Numbered from the stretch's first letter, positions 17,654 to 27,837 are shown. The stretch: 64,000 nucleotides of DNA from Microlunatus flavus (GCF_900110855.1 NZ_FOFA01000013.1:1-64000); one strand, 5' to 3'. A program made the numbers and translations. Notes: a model not told the origin generated them from the letters alone.

Positions 17654-18319
17654 TCACGGGTTCTGACCGGGCGGGCGGCGGGGGACGCCGCGCGGGCGGG
17701 GTGCGTTCAGCCGGAACCGCAGCCCGACCATCCGGATCGCGAAGCACACCGCGGCCGCGCTCAGCGCCGCCGGGGCGCCCAGCAGCTCGTCCACGCCGGT
17801 CCGGCTCGCGACCACGACGAGCGCGGCCGCGACCAGGGCCGGGATGGCGTAGAGGCCGGTGCGCAGCACGTCGGGCACCCGCCGGATGAGCACGTCGCAC
17901 ACGGTCCCGCCGCCGACGCCGGTCAGCGCACCGAGCAGGATCGCCTGCGCGGGCCCCATGCCGAGCTCGAGGGCCTTGCCCGTGCCCGTCACGGCGAACA
18001 GGCTCAGCCCGGCCGCGTCGAGGAGGTGGATGGAGATCCGCAGGCGGCGCAGCTGGGGGCTGAAGAGGAACGCGAGCAGCGCCCCGCCGGCTGCCACCGC
18101 CAGGTAGCGCCAGTCGACGAACGTCGCCGGCGGCAGCGCCCCCAGCAGCACGTCTCGGACGATCCCGCCGCCGACCGCGGTGATGATGCCGAGCGTCAGC
18201 ACGCCCACGAGGTCGACGTCGACCGTACGGATCGCGGTCAGGGCGCCGTTGAGCGCGAAGGCGAACGTTCCGACGAGGTCGAGGACCAGCAGCACCGGGA
18301 GCTCAGGGGGCACCCCCAC
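17654..18319 (-). CDS. TRIC-type cation channel / UPF0126 membrane protein
   Basis: A 221-residue integral membrane protein with seven hydrophobic segments arranged as two homologous halves. The duplicated glycine-rich motifs GGGIVRDVLLG and GGGTVCDVLIR mark the bacterial TRIC (trimeric intracellular cation channel-like, UPF0126) family. It should form a trimeric monovalent-cation channel in the plasma membrane. GTG start. The 281-base gap to larE holds only promoter-type sequence and one 18-codon reading frame of doubtful reality. Confidence 0.9.
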   Translation of the reverse strand: MGVPPELPVLLVLDLVGTFAFALNGALTAIRTVDVDLVGVLTLGIITAVGGGIVRDVLLGALPPATFVDWRYLAVAAGGALLAFLFSPQLRRLRISIHLLDAAGLSLFAVTGTGKALELGMGPAQAILLGALTGVGGGTVCDVLIRRVPDVLRTGLYAIPALVAAALVVVASRTGVDELLGAPAALSAAAVCFAIRMVGLRFRLNAPRPRGVPRRPPGQNP

Positions 18320-18600
18320 GGTCTACCGCAGAGCGGGCGGCACGCGTGCGGCCGCAGCCGCCCGGCCGCTCACCGCGATCCTGCGGCGCCCGTTCCTTGT
18401 GCGCGGCGGGGCCGCCGGGCAGGGTGGCGGCATGAACCCGCCGGCCGCGCTCCTGACGCTGCTCGGCCCGACGGGTCTCGACGGGTGACCCGCCCACCCG
18501 CGCCGGACGGTTCGGGGTGAGGCTCGACCCCGGACTCCCCGCGTCCCCGGACCCGTCCGGAACCCGCCCGACCTCGTCGCCCCGCCCCATCGGAGGAACC

Positions 18601-19485
18601 GTGCCCGCGCCAGCCCCCCTCGAGGTCGTCGACCTCGCCAGCCCCCGCGCCGACGCGGCCGAGGAGCAGGCCGCGCTCGAGGCGGTCCGCGGGGCCCTCG
18701 CCGGGGTCGACCGCCTCGGCGTCGCCTTCTCCGGCGGCGTGGACTCCGCCGTGCTGCTGGCCGCCGCCGTCCGGGTGCTCGGGCCCGGCCGCGTGGTCGC
18801 GGTCCTGGGCGTGTCGCCGAGCCTGGCGACCGACGAGCGCGCCGCCGCGCACGAGGTCGCGCGCGTGATCGGTGCGGCCCTGGTCGAGGTGGCGACCGAC
18901 GAGGGCAGCCTGCCCGCCTACCGCGCCAACGGCCCGGACCGCTGCTTCCACTGCAAGAACGAGCTGTTCACGCGGATCTCCGACGAGGTCGTCCGGGCGC
19001 AGTCGCTCGACGCGGTCGCGTACGGGGAGAACCTCGACGACGCCCTGCGCCCCGACCGGCCCGGCAGCCGCGCCGCCGTCGAGCACCGGGTCCTCGCCCC
19101 GCTGCGTGACGCCGGGCTCGACAAGGAGGCCGTGCGCCGCCTCGCCCGCACCTGGGCGCTGCCGTGCGCCGACAAGCCGGCCGCCCCGTGCCTGGCCTCG
19201 CGGATCCCGCACCACACCGAGGTGACCCCGGAGAAGCTCGGCCAGGTCGACCGGGCCGAGCAGGGGCTGCGGCGGCTCGGGTTCGCCGACGCGCGGGTGC
19301 GCCACCACGGCGAGGTCGCGCGCGTGGAGCTGCCGGCCGAGGACCTCGTACGGGCGGTGTCCGACCCGCTGCGCGTCGCCGTCCGCGAGGCCGTGCTCGG
19401 GGCGGGCTTCCGCTTCGTCGCGCTCGACCTGGGCGGGATGCAGTCCGGCGTGTTCACGCTCAGCGCCCTCGGGCAGCGCGCGTGA
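18601..19485 (+). CDS. larE: LarE, sulfur insertion enzyme for the nickel-pincer cofactor
   Basis: A 294-residue PP-loop ATPase. SGGVDS (about residue 43) is the ATP-binding loop. LarE adenylylates and thiolates pyridinium-3,5-biscarboxylate mononucleotide to give the dithiocarboxylate. Cysteines are C115 and C118 (RCFHC) and C189 and C197 (the latter in PAAPCLASR), the last being the likely sacrificial or cluster-binding residue; whether the enzyme is the sacrificial-Cys or the Fe-S type cannot be settled by eye. The GTG at 18601 has GGAGG just upstream, preferred over an in-frame start at 18517. It is coupled to larB by a GTGA overlap. Confidence 0.93.
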   Translation: MPAPAPLEVVDLASPRADAAEEQAALEAVRGALAGVDRLGVAFSGGVDSAVLLAAAVRVLGPGRVVAVLGVSPSLATDERAAAHEVARVIGAALVEVATDEGSLPAYRANGPDRCFHCKNELFTRISDEVVRAQSLDAVAYGENLDDALRPDRPGSRAAVEHRVLAPLRDAGLDKEAVRRLARTWALPCADKPAAPCLASRIPHHTEVTPEKLGQVDRAEQGLRRLGFADARVRHHGEVARVELPAEDLVRAVSDPLRVAVREAVLGAGFRFVALDLGGMQSGVFTLSALGQRA

Positions 19486-20180
19486 GCGACCCGCTGGCCG
19501 GCGTCGCCGAGCTCGACCTGGACCGGCAGGAGCGTCGCGGCTACGCCGAGGCCGTCTACTGCGCCGGCAAGACGCCGGAGCAGGTCGGGGCGATCGCCCG
19601 GGTCGTCGCCGGGCGGCCGGACGTCAAGACGCTCTTCACCCGGGCCGGGGAGGACCACGCCGCCGCCGTTCTCGAGGCGCTGCCCGACGCGTCGTGGGAC
19701 CCGGTGGCCCGCATCGTGGCCTGGCCGGCCGCCGAGCCGGAGGGGACCGGTGGGCTCGTGCTCGTCCTGGCCGCCGGCACCTCCGACCTGCCGGTCGCCC
19801 GCGAGGCGTACCTGACCGCCCGCCACCTCGGCCGGCCCGCCGAGCTCGTCGTCGACGTGGGCGTGGCCGGGCTGCACCGGATCCTCGGCAAGCTCGACCT
19901 GCTGCGCTCGGCCCGCGCGATCGTCGTCGCCGCCGGCATGGACGGGGCGCTGCCGAGCGTGGTCGCCGGGCTCGTCCGGGCGCCGGTCGTCGCGGTGCCG
20001 ACCTCGGTCGGCTACGGGGCGGCGTTCGGCGGTGTTGCGGCGCTGCTGACCATGCTCAACGCCTGCGCGCCCGGGGTGAGCGTCGTCAACATCGACAACG
20101 GCTACGGCGCCGGTCACCTGGCCGCGCAGATCGCCGAGCCCACGCCCGCAGCCGCACCTCAGCAGGGGACGGGCGCGTGA
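19482..20180 (+). CDS. larB: LarB, carboxylase/hydrolase of the nickel-pincer pathway
   Basis: A 232-residue protein related to PurE (AIR carboxylase). DLDRQERRGYAEAVYCAGKTPEQV near the N-terminus and the glycine-rich TSVGYGAAFGGVAAL and NIDNGYGAG segments are typical of LarB. It carboxylates C5 of the pyridinium ring of nicotinic acid adenine dinucleotide and cleaves the phosphoanhydride, giving the biscarboxylate mononucleotide for LarE. Start GTG at 19482 overlaps the larE stop, and its own stop overlaps larC. Confidence 0.94.
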   Translation: MSDPLAGVAELDLDRQERRGYAEAVYCAGKTPEQVGAIARVVAGRPDVKTLFTRAGEDHAAAVLEALPDASWDPVARIVAWPAAEPEGTGGLVLVLAAGTSDLPVAREAYLTARHLGRPAELVVDVGVAGLHRILGKLDLLRSARAIVVAAGMDGALPSVVAGLVRAPVVAVPTSVGYGAAFGGVAALLTMLNACAPGVSVVNIDNGYGAGHLAAQIAEPTPAAAPQQGTGA

Positions 20181-21475
20181 GGCACGTCTGGGTCGACGCG
20201 TCGGCCGGCGTCGCGGGCGACATGCTGCTCGGCGCGCTGCTCGACGCCGGCGCGTCGCTCGACGCCGTGCAGCGGGCGGTCGACGCCGTCGTCGCCGGTG
20301 CGGTCGCCATCGAGGTGCGCACGGTCACGCGCGCCGGCATGCGGGCGACGAAGGCCGACGTGCGGATGCTCGTCGACGACCCGCCGCACCGCGACTGGCG
20401 CACCATCCAGGTGATGCTCGGCGACGCCGAGGTGCCCGAGCGCGTACGCCGCGACGCGCTCGCGGTGTTCGGCCGGCTGGCCGACGCCGAGGCCCGCGCG
20501 CACGGCATCCCCGCGGCCGACGTGCACTTCCACGAGGTCGGGGCCCTCGACTCGATCGCCGACGTCGTCGGCGTCTGCGCGGCGCTGGCCGACCTCGAGG
20601 TGGAGACGCTGAGCGCCGGCGAGGTCGCCCTCGGCTCCGGCACCGTCCGGATGGCGCACGGACGCATCGCCGTGCCCGGCCCGGCGGTCGTCGAGCTGTC
20701 GCGCGGCTGGCGCGTCCGCGGCGACGGGCCGGGCGAGCTGACCACCCCGACCGGGATGGCCCTCGTGACCACCCTCGCGCAGGCCTGCGAGGACCTGCCG
20801 GCCATGCGGCTCGAGACCTCGGGCAGCGGCGCGGGGACGCGTGACACCGCCGGCCGGCCCAACCTCACCCGCGTCCTCGTGGGCGAGCGCACCGGCAACC
20901 CCGCTCCCGCTCGCGGGCAGACCGGGGTCGTCCTCGAGGCGAACGTCGACGACCTCGACCCCCGTCTCTGGCCCGGCGTGCTCACCGCGCTGCTCGGGGC
21001 CGGTGCGCAGGACGCCTGGCTCGCGCCGGTCGCGATGAAGAAGGGTCGCCCGGCGCACGTCCTCACCGTGCTCGGCACGCCGGAGACGGCGCCGCGGCTG
21101 CGGACGGTCGTCCACGCGCAGACCTCGACCATCGGCGTGCGGCAGACCACGGTCGAGAAGCACGCGCTGCCGCGGACCTGGGTCGACGTCGACGTCGCCG
21201 GGCAGCGGGTCGGCATCAAGGTCAGCCACGACGGCGGGCGGGTCGTGCGGGCGACGCCGGAGTTCGAGGACGTGGCCCGGGCGGCCGCGCAGAGCGGTCG
21301 TCCCGCCGTCGACGTCCTGGCCGCCGCCACCGCGGCCGCGGTCGCCGCCGGGCTCGAGCCGGGTGTTCCCGTACCGACGCCCGCGAGTCGTGGCGTCGAG
21401 CGCGTCGGGCACGCCGACCACGCCCACGGTCACGACCATCCGCATCCGCACCCGCACGCCGAGGGAGTCTCGTGA
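20177..21475 (+). CDS. larC: LarC, nickel insertion enzyme (unsplit)
   Basis: A 432-residue CTP-dependent nickel chelatase that completes the pincer cofactor. It begins [20 protein letters not shown] and contains [17 protein letters not shown] and [14 protein letters not shown], all LarC hallmarks. In Lactiplantibacillus plantarum larC is made through a programmed frameshift (larC1/larC2); here it is one continuous frame. The C-terminus ends in a histidine-rich tail ([16 protein letters not shown]), probably a nickel store. GTG start overlapping the larB stop, and its own stop overlaps the next gene. Confidence 0.94.
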   Translation: MRHVWVDASAGVAGDMLLGALLDAGASLDAVQRAVDAVVAGAVAIEVRTVTRAGMRATKADVRMLVDDPPHRDWRTIQVMLGDAEVPERVRRDALAVFGRLADAEARAHGIPAADVHFHEVGALDSIADVVGVCAALADLEVETLSAGEVALGSGTVRMAHGRIAVPGPAVVELSRGWRVRGDGPGELTTPTGMALVTTLAQACEDLPAMRLETSGSGAGTRDTAGRPNLTRVLVGERTGNPAPARGQTGVVLEANVDDLDPRLWPGVLTALLGAGAQDAWLAPVAMKKGRPAHVLTVLGTPETAPRLRTVVHAQTSTIGVRQTTVEKHALPRTWVDVDVAGQRVGIKVSHDGGRVVRATPEFEDVARAAAQSGRPAVDVLAAATAAAVAAGLEPGVPVPTPASRGVERVGHADHAHGHDHPHPHPHAEGVS

Positions 21476-22344
21476 CCGGCGTCGTCGCACCCGACCTGAT
21501 GCCTGCCGCGTTCATCGGCCACGGCAACCCGATGAACGCGCTCGCCGACAACCGCTACACGCGGGCCTGGCGGGCGCTCGGCGAGGCGGTGCCGCGACCG
21601 CGCGCGATCCTCGTGGTGTCGGCGCACTGGTACATCAACGCCACCGCCGTCACCGCGATGCCGCGGCCGCGCACGATCCACGACTTCTACGGCTTCCCGC
21701 AGGAGCTGTTCGACGTCGACTACCCGGCGCCCGGGATGCCGTCCTTCGTCGAGGAGGTCAGCGACGCCGTGCACCCGACCTGGGTGGGCGCCGACGTCGA
21801 CAGCTGGGGCATCGACCACGGCACCTGGTCGGTGCTCATGCACACGTTCCCCGACGCGGGCATCCCCGTCATGCAGCTGAGCATCAACGCCGACAAGCCG
21901 CTCGACTACCACCTCGACCTCGGCGCGCGGCTGGCCCCGCTGCGCGAGCAGGGCGTGCTGGTGATCGGCAGCGGCAACGTCGTGCACAACCTCGGCGGCA
22001 TGGACGGCGGGCTGCCCGACCAGGGCTTCGACTGGGCGCAGCGCTTCGACGAGCACATCAAGGCGACGATGGCCGACGACCCGGCCGAGGTCGCCGCGGC
22101 CGACGCGCACCGCGACTTCCGCACCGCCGTGCCCACGCCCGACCACTACATCCCGCTGCTCTACCTCGCCGGCCTGGCCGGCGCCGCCGACCGCGGGGCC
22201 GACGTGCTCGTCGACGGCTACGCCTACGGCTCGCTCTCGATGACCGCGTACACGCTCGACCTCGACTGCCCGGGCGCCGGTGACGGGACCGGCGCGGCCG
22301 CCGCGCTGCCCGACGGCGTGCCGCCGGACGGCTCGAACATCTGA
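21472..22344 (+). CDS. Class III extradiol dioxygenase (LigB/DODA, YgiD-like)
   Basis: A 290-residue enzyme of the 4,5-DOPA-extradiol-dioxygenase group. Metal-ligand histidines lie in [14 protein letters not shown] and VVSAHWYIN, and a further active-site His in [11 protein letters not shown]. The HDFYGFP segment near residue 75 is family-specific. It would cleave a catechol-type ring using Fe(II) or Zn(II). Its GTG overlaps the larC stop (GTGA), so it is translationally tied to nickel-pincer cofactor synthesis, an association with no evident biochemical reason. It ends at a hairpin facing the IclR gene. Confidence 0.88.
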   Translation: MTGVVAPDLMPAAFIGHGNPMNALADNRYTRAWRALGEAVPRPRAILVVSAHWYINATAVTAMPRPRTIHDFYGFPQELFDVDYPAPGMPSFVEEVSDAVHPTWVGADVDSWGIDHGTWSVLMHTFPDAGIPVMQLSINADKPLDYHLDLGARLAPLREQGVLVIGSGNVVHNLGGMDGGLPDQGFDWAQRFDEHIKATMADDPAEVAAADAHRDFRTAVPTPDHYIPLLYLAGLAGAADRGADVLVDGYAYGSLSMTAYTLDLDCPGAGDGTGAAAALPDGVPPDGSNI

Positions 22345-22358
22345 GGTCACCGCCCCCC

Positions 22359-22410
22359 GAACTTCTGCAGGGTTGACCACCCCAGAGGTGGTCAACGCAG
22401 CAGAACTTTC
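22359..22410. terminator. Long imperfect hairpin between convergent genes
   Basis: GTTGACCACC (22372-22381) and GGTGGTCAAC (22387-22396) form a perfect 10-bp stem around a CCAGA loop, extended outward for about 12 more bases with a few mismatches. It sits between the dioxygenase and the convergent IclR gene; a bidirectional terminator is likely. Confidence 0.6.
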
Positions 22411-22421
22411 GCTGTCCCGGC

Positions 22422-23183
22422 TCAGCCGCGGAAGCCGAGGCGGCGGGAGAGGGTCGCAGCCGTCGTCGTCGCGGCCTGGGCCAGGCGGCTGACGGTGGCG
22501 CGGTCCACGTCGTCCGCCGCGTAGGTGATCGCCACCGCGGCGGCGGGGTAGCCGGTGTGGTCGCGCACGACCTGCGCGACGGAGCTCAGCCCCGCCGTGA
22601 CGGACCCCTCCTCGGTCGCGTGCCCGCGGGTGCGGACGTCGACCAGCAGCCGGCGCAGGGCGGTCGGCGTGGCCGGGTCGTGCTCGCCGCCGGGGAACGC
22701 CGCCGTGTCCGGGAACAGCGCCCGCACCTGCGTCCTGGGTAGGGCGGCGAGCATCGCCAGGCCGCTCGCGGTGCGCACGGCGGGCAGCCGCACGCCCACG
22801 TCGGTGACCAGCAGCGGCCGGCCCGGTGCGCGCTCCTCGATCACGTAGAGCACGTCGCGCCCCTGCAGGACGGCCAGGTGCGCGTTCTGGTGGACGTGGT
22901 CGACCAGGCCGTGCAGCAGCGGGCGGGCGATGCGCTGCAGCGGCGCCTGCCGCTGGTAGGCCGACCCGAGCTCGTACGCCGCCACGCCCAGCCCGTAGCG
23001 CCGCTCCTCGGCGAGGTAGGAGACGTAGCCGTGCTCGACCAGCACGGCGAGGAGGCGGTACGCCGTCGAGCGCGGCAGGCCGAGCCGGGTCGCGACGGTT
23101 CCTCCGGGCACCGGCTCCGGTTCGCGCGCGAGCAGCGACAGCACCTCCAGCACGCGGTCCGCCGCGGGCGCGTCCGACACCAC
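22422..23183 (-). CDS. IclR family regulator of the hut genes
   Basis: A 253-residue IclR protein. The N-terminal winged helix (DRVLEVLSLLAREPEPVPGG, then GLPRSTAYRLLAVLVEHGYV) is followed by the effector-binding domain. The start is taken at the GTG at 23183, preceded by a G-rich site; an upstream in-frame start at 23267 would add 28 basic residues and run over an operator-like palindrome. It is divergent from hutH, with about 100 bases between, which makes it the likely local regulator of histidine utilisation, possibly responding to urocanate as in other hut systems. Confidence 0.88.
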   Translation of the reverse strand: MVSDAPAADRVLEVLSLLAREPEPVPGGTVATRLGLPRSTAYRLLAVLVEHGYVSYLAEERRYGLGVAAYELGSAYQRQAPLQRIARPLLHGLVDHVHQNAHLAVLQGRDVLYVIEERAPGRPLLVTDVGVRLPAVRTASGLAMLAALPRTQVRALFPDTAAFPGGEHDPATPTALRRLLVDVRTRGHATEEGSVTAGLSSVAQVVRDHTGYPAAAVAITYAADDVDRATVSRLAQAATTTAATLSRRLGFRG

Positions 23184-23215
23184 GGCCCCCCTCGTCCGCC
23201 CTCGTGCGTCTCGCA

Positions 23216-23235
23216 CTGTCTCAGATACGGGACAG
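23216..23235. promoter_or_regulatory. Operator-like dyad between iclR and hutH
   Basis: CTGTCTC-N6-GGGACAG is a 7-bp inverted repeat with one mismatch, placed 53 bases before the hutH start and 33 bases from the regulator start. It is the best candidate IclR binding site in this promoter region. Confidence 0.45.
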
Positions 23236-23287
23236 ACTATGCGTCGCCGTGCTGGCCGCGGGCTCACGGATGCCGTGGGATGAGGTC

Positions 23288-24862
23288 ATGTCCACGCGCA
23301 CCAGCTCCACCACCGTCGTCGTCGGCACGGGGCCGCTGATGATCAGCGACGTCGTCGCCGTCGCGCGCGACGACGCGAAGATCATCCTCAGCGAGGAGGC
23401 GTGGGCCGAGGTCCGGCGGACGCGGGCCCTGGTGGAGGCGCTGGCCGACGACCCGGTGCCGCACTACGGGATCTCGACCGGGTTCGGCGCCCTGGCCACG
23501 CGCCACATCCCGCTCGAGCGCCGTACCGAGCTGCAGCGCAGCCTCGTCCGCTCGCACGCCGCCGGGTCCGGCCCGGAGGTCGAGCGCGAGGTGGTCCGCG
23601 CGCTCGCGCTGCTGCGCATCTCGACGCTGGCGACCGGCCGCACCGGCGTGCGGGAGGAGACCCTGCGCACGTACGTGGCCATGATCAACGCCGGGATCAC
23701 GCCGGTCGTGCACGAGCACGGCAGCCTCGGCTGCTCCGGCGACCTCGCGCCCCTGGCGCACTGCGCGCTGGCCCTGATGGGGGAGGGCGTCGTCCGCGAC
23801 GCCGGCGGCGAGCGGGTGCCGACGGCCGAGGCCCTCGCCGCCGCCGGCATCGAGCCCGTCGTCCTCGCGGAGAAGGAGGGCCTGGCGCTGATCAACGGCA
23901 CCGACGGCATGCTCGGCATGCTCGTGCTGGCGATCGCCGATCTGCGCCGCCTGCTGCGGACGGCCGACGTGACCGCGGCGATGAGCGTCGAGGGCCTGCT
24001 CGGCAGCGACGCCGTCTTCGCCGACGACCTGCAGGCGCTCCGCCCGCACCCCGGTCAGCGCGCCTCCGCCGCCAACCTGCGCGCGGTCATGGCCGGCAGC
24101 GCGATCCGGGAGTCGCACCGCGCCGACCCCACGGGGTCGAGCGCCTGCACCCGCGTCCAGGACGCGTACTCGCTGCGCTGCGCCCCGCAGGTCGCGGGCG
24201 GGGCGCGCGACACCGTCGACCACGCCGAACGGGTCGCGCTCGCCGAGCTCGCCGCGGCCGTCGACAACCCGGTGGTCACGCCCGACGGCCGCGTCGAGTC
24301 GAACGGCAACTTCCACGGCGCCCCGGTCGCGTACGTGCTCGACTTCCTCGCGATCGTCGTCGCCGACCTGGCGAGCATGGCCGAACGGCGCACCGACCGC
24401 TTCCTCGATCCGGCCCGCAGCGCCGGGCTGCCGCCCTTTCTGGCCGACGACCCCGGGGTCGACTCCGGGCTGATGATCGCCCAGTACACGCAGGCGGCGA
24501 TCGTCTCCGACCTCAAGCGGCTGGCCGCGCCGGCCTCGGTCGACTCGATCCCGAGCTCGGCGATGCAGGAGGACCACGTCTCCATGGGCTGGTCCGCGGC
24601 GCGCAAGCTGCGCCGCGCGGTCGACGGCCTGACCCGGGTGCTCGCGATCGAGCTGATGACGGCCGCCCGCGGCCTCGAGCTCCGCACGCCGCTGCAGCCC
24701 TCGCCCGCCAGCGCAGCGGCGATCGGCGTCCTCCGTGAGGCCGGCATCGCCGGTCCGGGCCCCGACCGCTGGCTCGCCCCCGACCTCGAGACGGCCGTCC
24801 GCGTCCTCGCCGACGGCAGCGTCCTCGCCGCCGTCGAGGCCGTCACCGGCGCGCTCGCCTGA
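23288..24862 (+). CDS. hutH: Histidine ammonia-lyase
   Basis: A 524-residue MIO-type lyase converting L-histidine to trans-urocanate and ammonia, the first step of histidine breakdown. The cofactor-forming tripeptide is Cys149-Ser150-Gly151 ([12 protein letters not shown]), instead of the textbook Ala-Ser-Gly. [17 protein letters not shown] and later [17 protein letters not shown] are further hallmarks. ATG at 23288 with GATGAGG upstream gives a normal family length. It is followed after 100 bases by hutU, with an inverted repeat between them, so hutU may be separately modulated. Confidence 0.94.
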   Translation: MSTRTSSTTVVVGTGPLMISDVVAVARDDAKIILSEEAWAEVRRTRALVEALADDPVPHYGISTGFGALATRHIPLERRTELQRSLVRSHAAGSGPEVEREVVRALALLRISTLATGRTGVREETLRTYVAMINAGITPVVHEHGSLGCSGDLAPLAHCALALMGEGVVRDAGGERVPTAEALAAAGIEPVVLAEKEGLALINGTDGMLGMLVLAIADLRRLLRTADVTAAMSVEGLLGSDAVFADDLQALRPHPGQRASAANLRAVMAGSAIRESHRADPTGSSACTRVQDAYSLRCAPQVAGGARDTVDHAERVALAELAAAVDNPVVTPDGRVESNGNFHGAPVAYVLDFLAIVVADLASMAERRTDRFLDPARSAGLPPFLADDPGVDSGLMIAQYTQAAIVSDLKRLAAPASVDSIPSSAMQEDHVSMGWSAARKLRRAVDGLTRVLAIELMTAARGLELRTPLQPSPASAAAIGVLREAGIAGPGPDRWLAPDLETAVRVLADGSVLAAVEAVTGALA

Positions 24863-24884
24863 CCCCGCCTCACCCAGACATCTC

Positions 24885-24947
24885 CGGAAAGTGGTCGCTC
24901 CCGACCTCCTTCCGGCCCCCAGAATCACCGCAACCGACCACTTTCCG
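24885..24947 (+). promoter_or_regulatory. Inverted repeat in the hutH-hutU spacer
   Basis: CGGAAAGTGGTCG (24885-24897) and CGACCACTTTCCG (24935-24947) are perfect 13-base arms with a 37-base loop. The right arm abuts the GAGAGGA ribosome site of hutU, whose ATG is at 24963. It may be an attenuating hairpin or an operator. Confidence 0.55.
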
Positions 24948-24962
24948 AGAGGACGAGACCCG

Positions 24963-26621
24963 ATGGACGGCGCCCGACCCGTACGCGCACCCCGCGGCAC
25001 GACCCTGACCGCCCGCTCGTGGGCCACCGAGGCCCCGATGCGGATGCTCATGAACAACCTCGACCCCGAGGTGGCGGAACGTCCCGACGACCTCGTCGTC
25101 TACGGCGGCACCGGCCGGGCGGCCCGGGACTGGCGCTCGTACGACGCCATGATCAGGACGCTCACCACCCTCGCGCCGGACGAGACGATGCTCGTGCAGT
25201 CGGGACGGCCGGTCGGCGTCATGCAGACCCACGAGTGGGCGCCGCGGGTGATCATCGCCAACTCCAACCTCGTCGGCGACTGGGCGACGTGGCCGGAGTT
25301 CCGCCGCCTGGAGCAGCTCGGGCTGACCATGTACGGGCAGATGACGGCCGGCTCGTGGATCTACATCGGCACGCAGGGCATCGTGCAGGGGACGTACGAG
25401 ACGTTCGCGGCGGTGGCGGAGAAGCGGTTCGGCGGAACCCTCGCCGGGACCCTCACCCTCACCGGCGGCTGCGGCGGCATGGGCGGCGCGCAGCCGCTGG
25501 CCGTCACGCTCAACGACGGCGTCTGCCTGGTCGTGGACGTCGACCGCAGCCGCCTCGAGCGGCGCGTGCAGCACCGCTACCTCGACGAGGTCGCCGACTC
25601 GCTCGACCAGGCCGTCGACAAGGCGCTCGCGGCCACGGCCGAGCGGCGGGCCTGGTCGGTCGGCGTGGTCGGGAACTGCGCCGAGGTCTTCCCCGAGCTG
25701 CTGCGCCGCGGCGTGCCGGTCGACGTGGTGACCGACCAGACCAGCGCGCACGACCCGCTGTCCTACCTGCCGCTCGGCGTCGACGTGGCCGACTGGCGCA
25801 CGCTGGCGGAGAAGGACCCCGACGACTTCACGCTACGCGCGCGGGAGTCGATGGCCCGCCACGTCGAGGCGATGGTCGGCTTCCTCGACGCGGGCGCGGA
25901 GGTCTTCGACTACGGCAACTCGATCCGCGACGAGGCCCGTCAGGGCGGGTACGCGCGGGCCTTCGACTTCCCGGGCTTCGTCCCCGCCTACATCCGTCCG
26001 CTGTTCTGCGAGGGCCGGGGCCCGTTCCGCTGGGTCGCGCTCTCGGGCGACCCGAAGGACATCGCCGTCACCGACCGCGCGGTCATGGAGCTCTTCTCCG
26101 ACGACGACCGCCTGCAGAAGTGGATGCGCGGCGCCCAGGACAAGATCAGCTTCCAGGGCCTGCCCGCCCGGATCTGCTGGCTGGGCCAGGGCGAGCGGGA
26201 CCGCGCGGGGCTGCTGTTCAACGACCTCGTCGCGTCGGGGGAGATCAGCGCGCCGATCGTCATCGGGCGTGATCATCTCGACACGGGCTCGGTCGCCAGC
26301 CCCTACCGCGAGACCGAGGCGATGCTCGACGGCTCCGACGCGATCGCCGACTGGCCGCTGCTCAACGCCATGATCAACACCGCCTCCGGGGCGTCCTGGG
26401 TGTCGATCCACCACGGCGGCGGCGTGGGGATCGGCCGCTCGCTGCACGCCGGGCAGGTGTCGCTCGCCGACGGCACACCGCTGGCCGCGCAGAAGCTCGC
26501 GCGGGTCCTCACCAACGACCCCGCCATGGGCGTCATCCGCCACGTCGACGCGGGCTACGACCGCGCCGTCGAGGTCGCCGCGGAGCAGGGCGTCCGGGTC
26601 CCGCTGCGCGAGGGCGCCTGA
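24963..26621 (+). CDS. hutU: Urocanate hydratase
   Basis: A 552-residue NAD+-dependent hydratase converting urocanate to 4-imidazolone-5-propanoate. The segments [40 protein letters not shown] and [20 protein letters not shown] are signatures of the family. The C-terminal [16 protein letters not shown] region binds NAD. ATG at 24963 with GAGAGGA upstream. Length is as expected (about 550). The next gene starts 4 bases after its stop, indicating one transcript through hutI. Confidence 0.96.
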   Translation: MDGARPVRAPRGTTLTARSWATEAPMRMLMNNLDPEVAERPDDLVVYGGTGRAARDWRSYDAMIRTLTTLAPDETMLVQSGRPVGVMQTHEWAPRVIIANSNLVGDWATWPEFRRLEQLGLTMYGQMTAGSWIYIGTQGIVQGTYETFAAVAEKRFGGTLAGTLTLTGGCGGMGGAQPLAVTLNDGVCLVVDVDRSRLERRVQHRYLDEVADSLDQAVDKALAATAERRAWSVGVVGNCAEVFPELLRRGVPVDVVTDQTSAHDPLSYLPLGVDVADWRTLAEKDPDDFTLRARESMARHVEAMVGFLDAGAEVFDYGNSIRDEARQGGYARAFDFPGFVPAYIRPLFCEGRGPFRWVALSGDPKDIAVTDRAVMELFSDDDRLQKWMRGAQDKISFQGLPARICWLGQGERDRAGLLFNDLVASGEISAPIVIGRDHLDTGSVASPYRETEAMLDGSDAIADWPLLNAMINTASGASWVSIHHGGGVGIGRSLHAGQVSLADGTPLAAQKLARVLTNDPAMGVIRHVDAGYDRAVEVAAEQGVRVPLREGA

Positions 26622-26625
26622 CGCC

Positions 26626-27837
26626 GTGGGGAGCACCTTCGACGGCCTCTGGGCCGACCTCGCCGACCTCGGGCGGGAGCCGCGCACGGGCGGCTACCGA
26701 CGGTTCGCGTGGACGCGGACCGACCACACCCTGCACGAGTGGTTCGCGGGGGAGGCGGCCCGCCGCGGGCTCGACCTCGTCGAGGACCGGGCCGGCAACC
26801 GGTGGGCGTGGTGGGGCGACCCCGACGCCGCTCCCGGTGTCGTCACCGGCTCCCACCTGGACAGCGTCCCGGACGGTGGCGCGTACGACGGCCCGCTCGG
26901 CGTGGTCAGCGCGTTCGCGGCGCTCGACGCCCTGCGCGCCCGGGGGCACCAGCCCGCGCGGCCCCTCGGGGTCGTGAGCTTCGTCGACGAGGAGGGGGCG
27001 CGGTTCGGGGTGGCGTGCGCCGGCTCCCGGGTGATCACCGGGGCCCTGGAGGCCGACCGGGCGCTCGGCCTGGCCGACGCCGACGGCACCACGCTGGCCG
27101 AGGCCCTGCGCGCCGCCGGGCGCCGCCCGGAGGACCTGGGTCCCGACCCCGAGGCGCTGCGCCGGGTGGGCACGTTCGTCGAGCTGCACGTGGAGCAGGG
27201 AGGGGAGCAGGGCCGCCGACTCGTCGACCGCGGCCGCGCCGTGGGCGTCGCCGGCAGCATCTGGCCGCACGGCCGCTGGCGGGCCGACGTCCCCGGCACC
27301 GCGAACCACGCCGGCACGACCGCGCTCGACGACCGCGACGACGCGCTGCTCGCGGCCACGTGGGTCGTGCAGGAGGCGCGCCGCGCGGCCGAGCGGCACG
27401 GCTGCCTGGCGACCGTCGGCCGGATCGTCGTCGAGCCGGGCGGGGTGAACGCCGTCCCGTCGCACGTCACCGCCTGGCTCGACGCCCGCGGCGCCGACGA
27501 ACGTTCCGTGCACGCCGCCGTCGAGCAGGTCGCCGCGGCGGTCGCCCGCGCCGGCGGAACCCTCGCCCAGGAGTCGTGGACCCCGCCGACGACCTTCGAC
27601 CCGGCGCTGGCGCAACGCCTCGGCACGCTCCTCGGCGACGCCCCGGTGCTCGCCACCGGGGCCGGGCACGACGCCGGGATCCTCGCGAACGCCGGCGTCA
27701 GCACGGCCATGCTCCTCGTCCGCAACCCGACCGGCGTCTCCCACGCGCCCGCCGAGCACGCCGACCGCGACGACTGCCTGGCCGGTGTCGACGCGCTGAC
27801 CGCCGTGCTCGCCGACCTGACGGGCGCACCGGCGTGA
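26626..27837 (+). CDS. M20-family amidohydrolase (allantoate amidohydrolase-like) of the hut operon
   Basis: A 403-residue zinc peptidase-fold hydrolase of the AllC/beta-ureidopropionase branch. Metal ligands lie in [19 protein letters not shown], in [10 protein letters not shown], and in the late GAGHDAGIL and GVSHAPAEH segments. Annotated relatives hydrolyse N-carbamoyl or N-formyl type substrates. It lies between hutU and hutF with a GTGA overlap to hutF. HutF produces N-formylglutamate and no HutG deformylase is present here, so this enzyme is the obvious candidate to release formate and glutamate (inference). GTG start. Confidence 0.88.
   Translation: MGSTFDGLWADLADLGREPRTGGYRRFAWTRTDHTLHEWFAGEAARRGLDLVEDRAGNRWAWWGDPDAAPGVVTGSHLDSVPDGGAYDGPLGVVSAFAALDALRARGHQPARPLGVVSFVDEEGARFGVACAGSRVITGALEADRALGLADADGTTLAEALRAAGRRPEDLGPDPEALRRVGTFVELHVEQGGEQGRRLVDRGRAVGVAGSIWPHGRWRADVPGTANHAGTTALDDRDDALLAATWVVQEARRAAERHGCLATVGRIVVEPGGVNAVPSHVTAWLDARGADERSVHAAVEQVAAAVARAGGTLAQESWTPPTTFDPALAQRLGTLLGDAPVLATGAGHDAGILANAGVSTAMLLVRNPTGVSHAPAEHADRDDCLAGVDALTAVLADLTGAPA

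Noticed and set aside
18432-18488. An 18-codon ATG frame (MNPPAALLTLLGPTGLDG) before larE as a leader peptide
   Set aside because: No metal-binding or repeated codons, no attenuator hairpins and a weak ribosome site; kept only as a remark.
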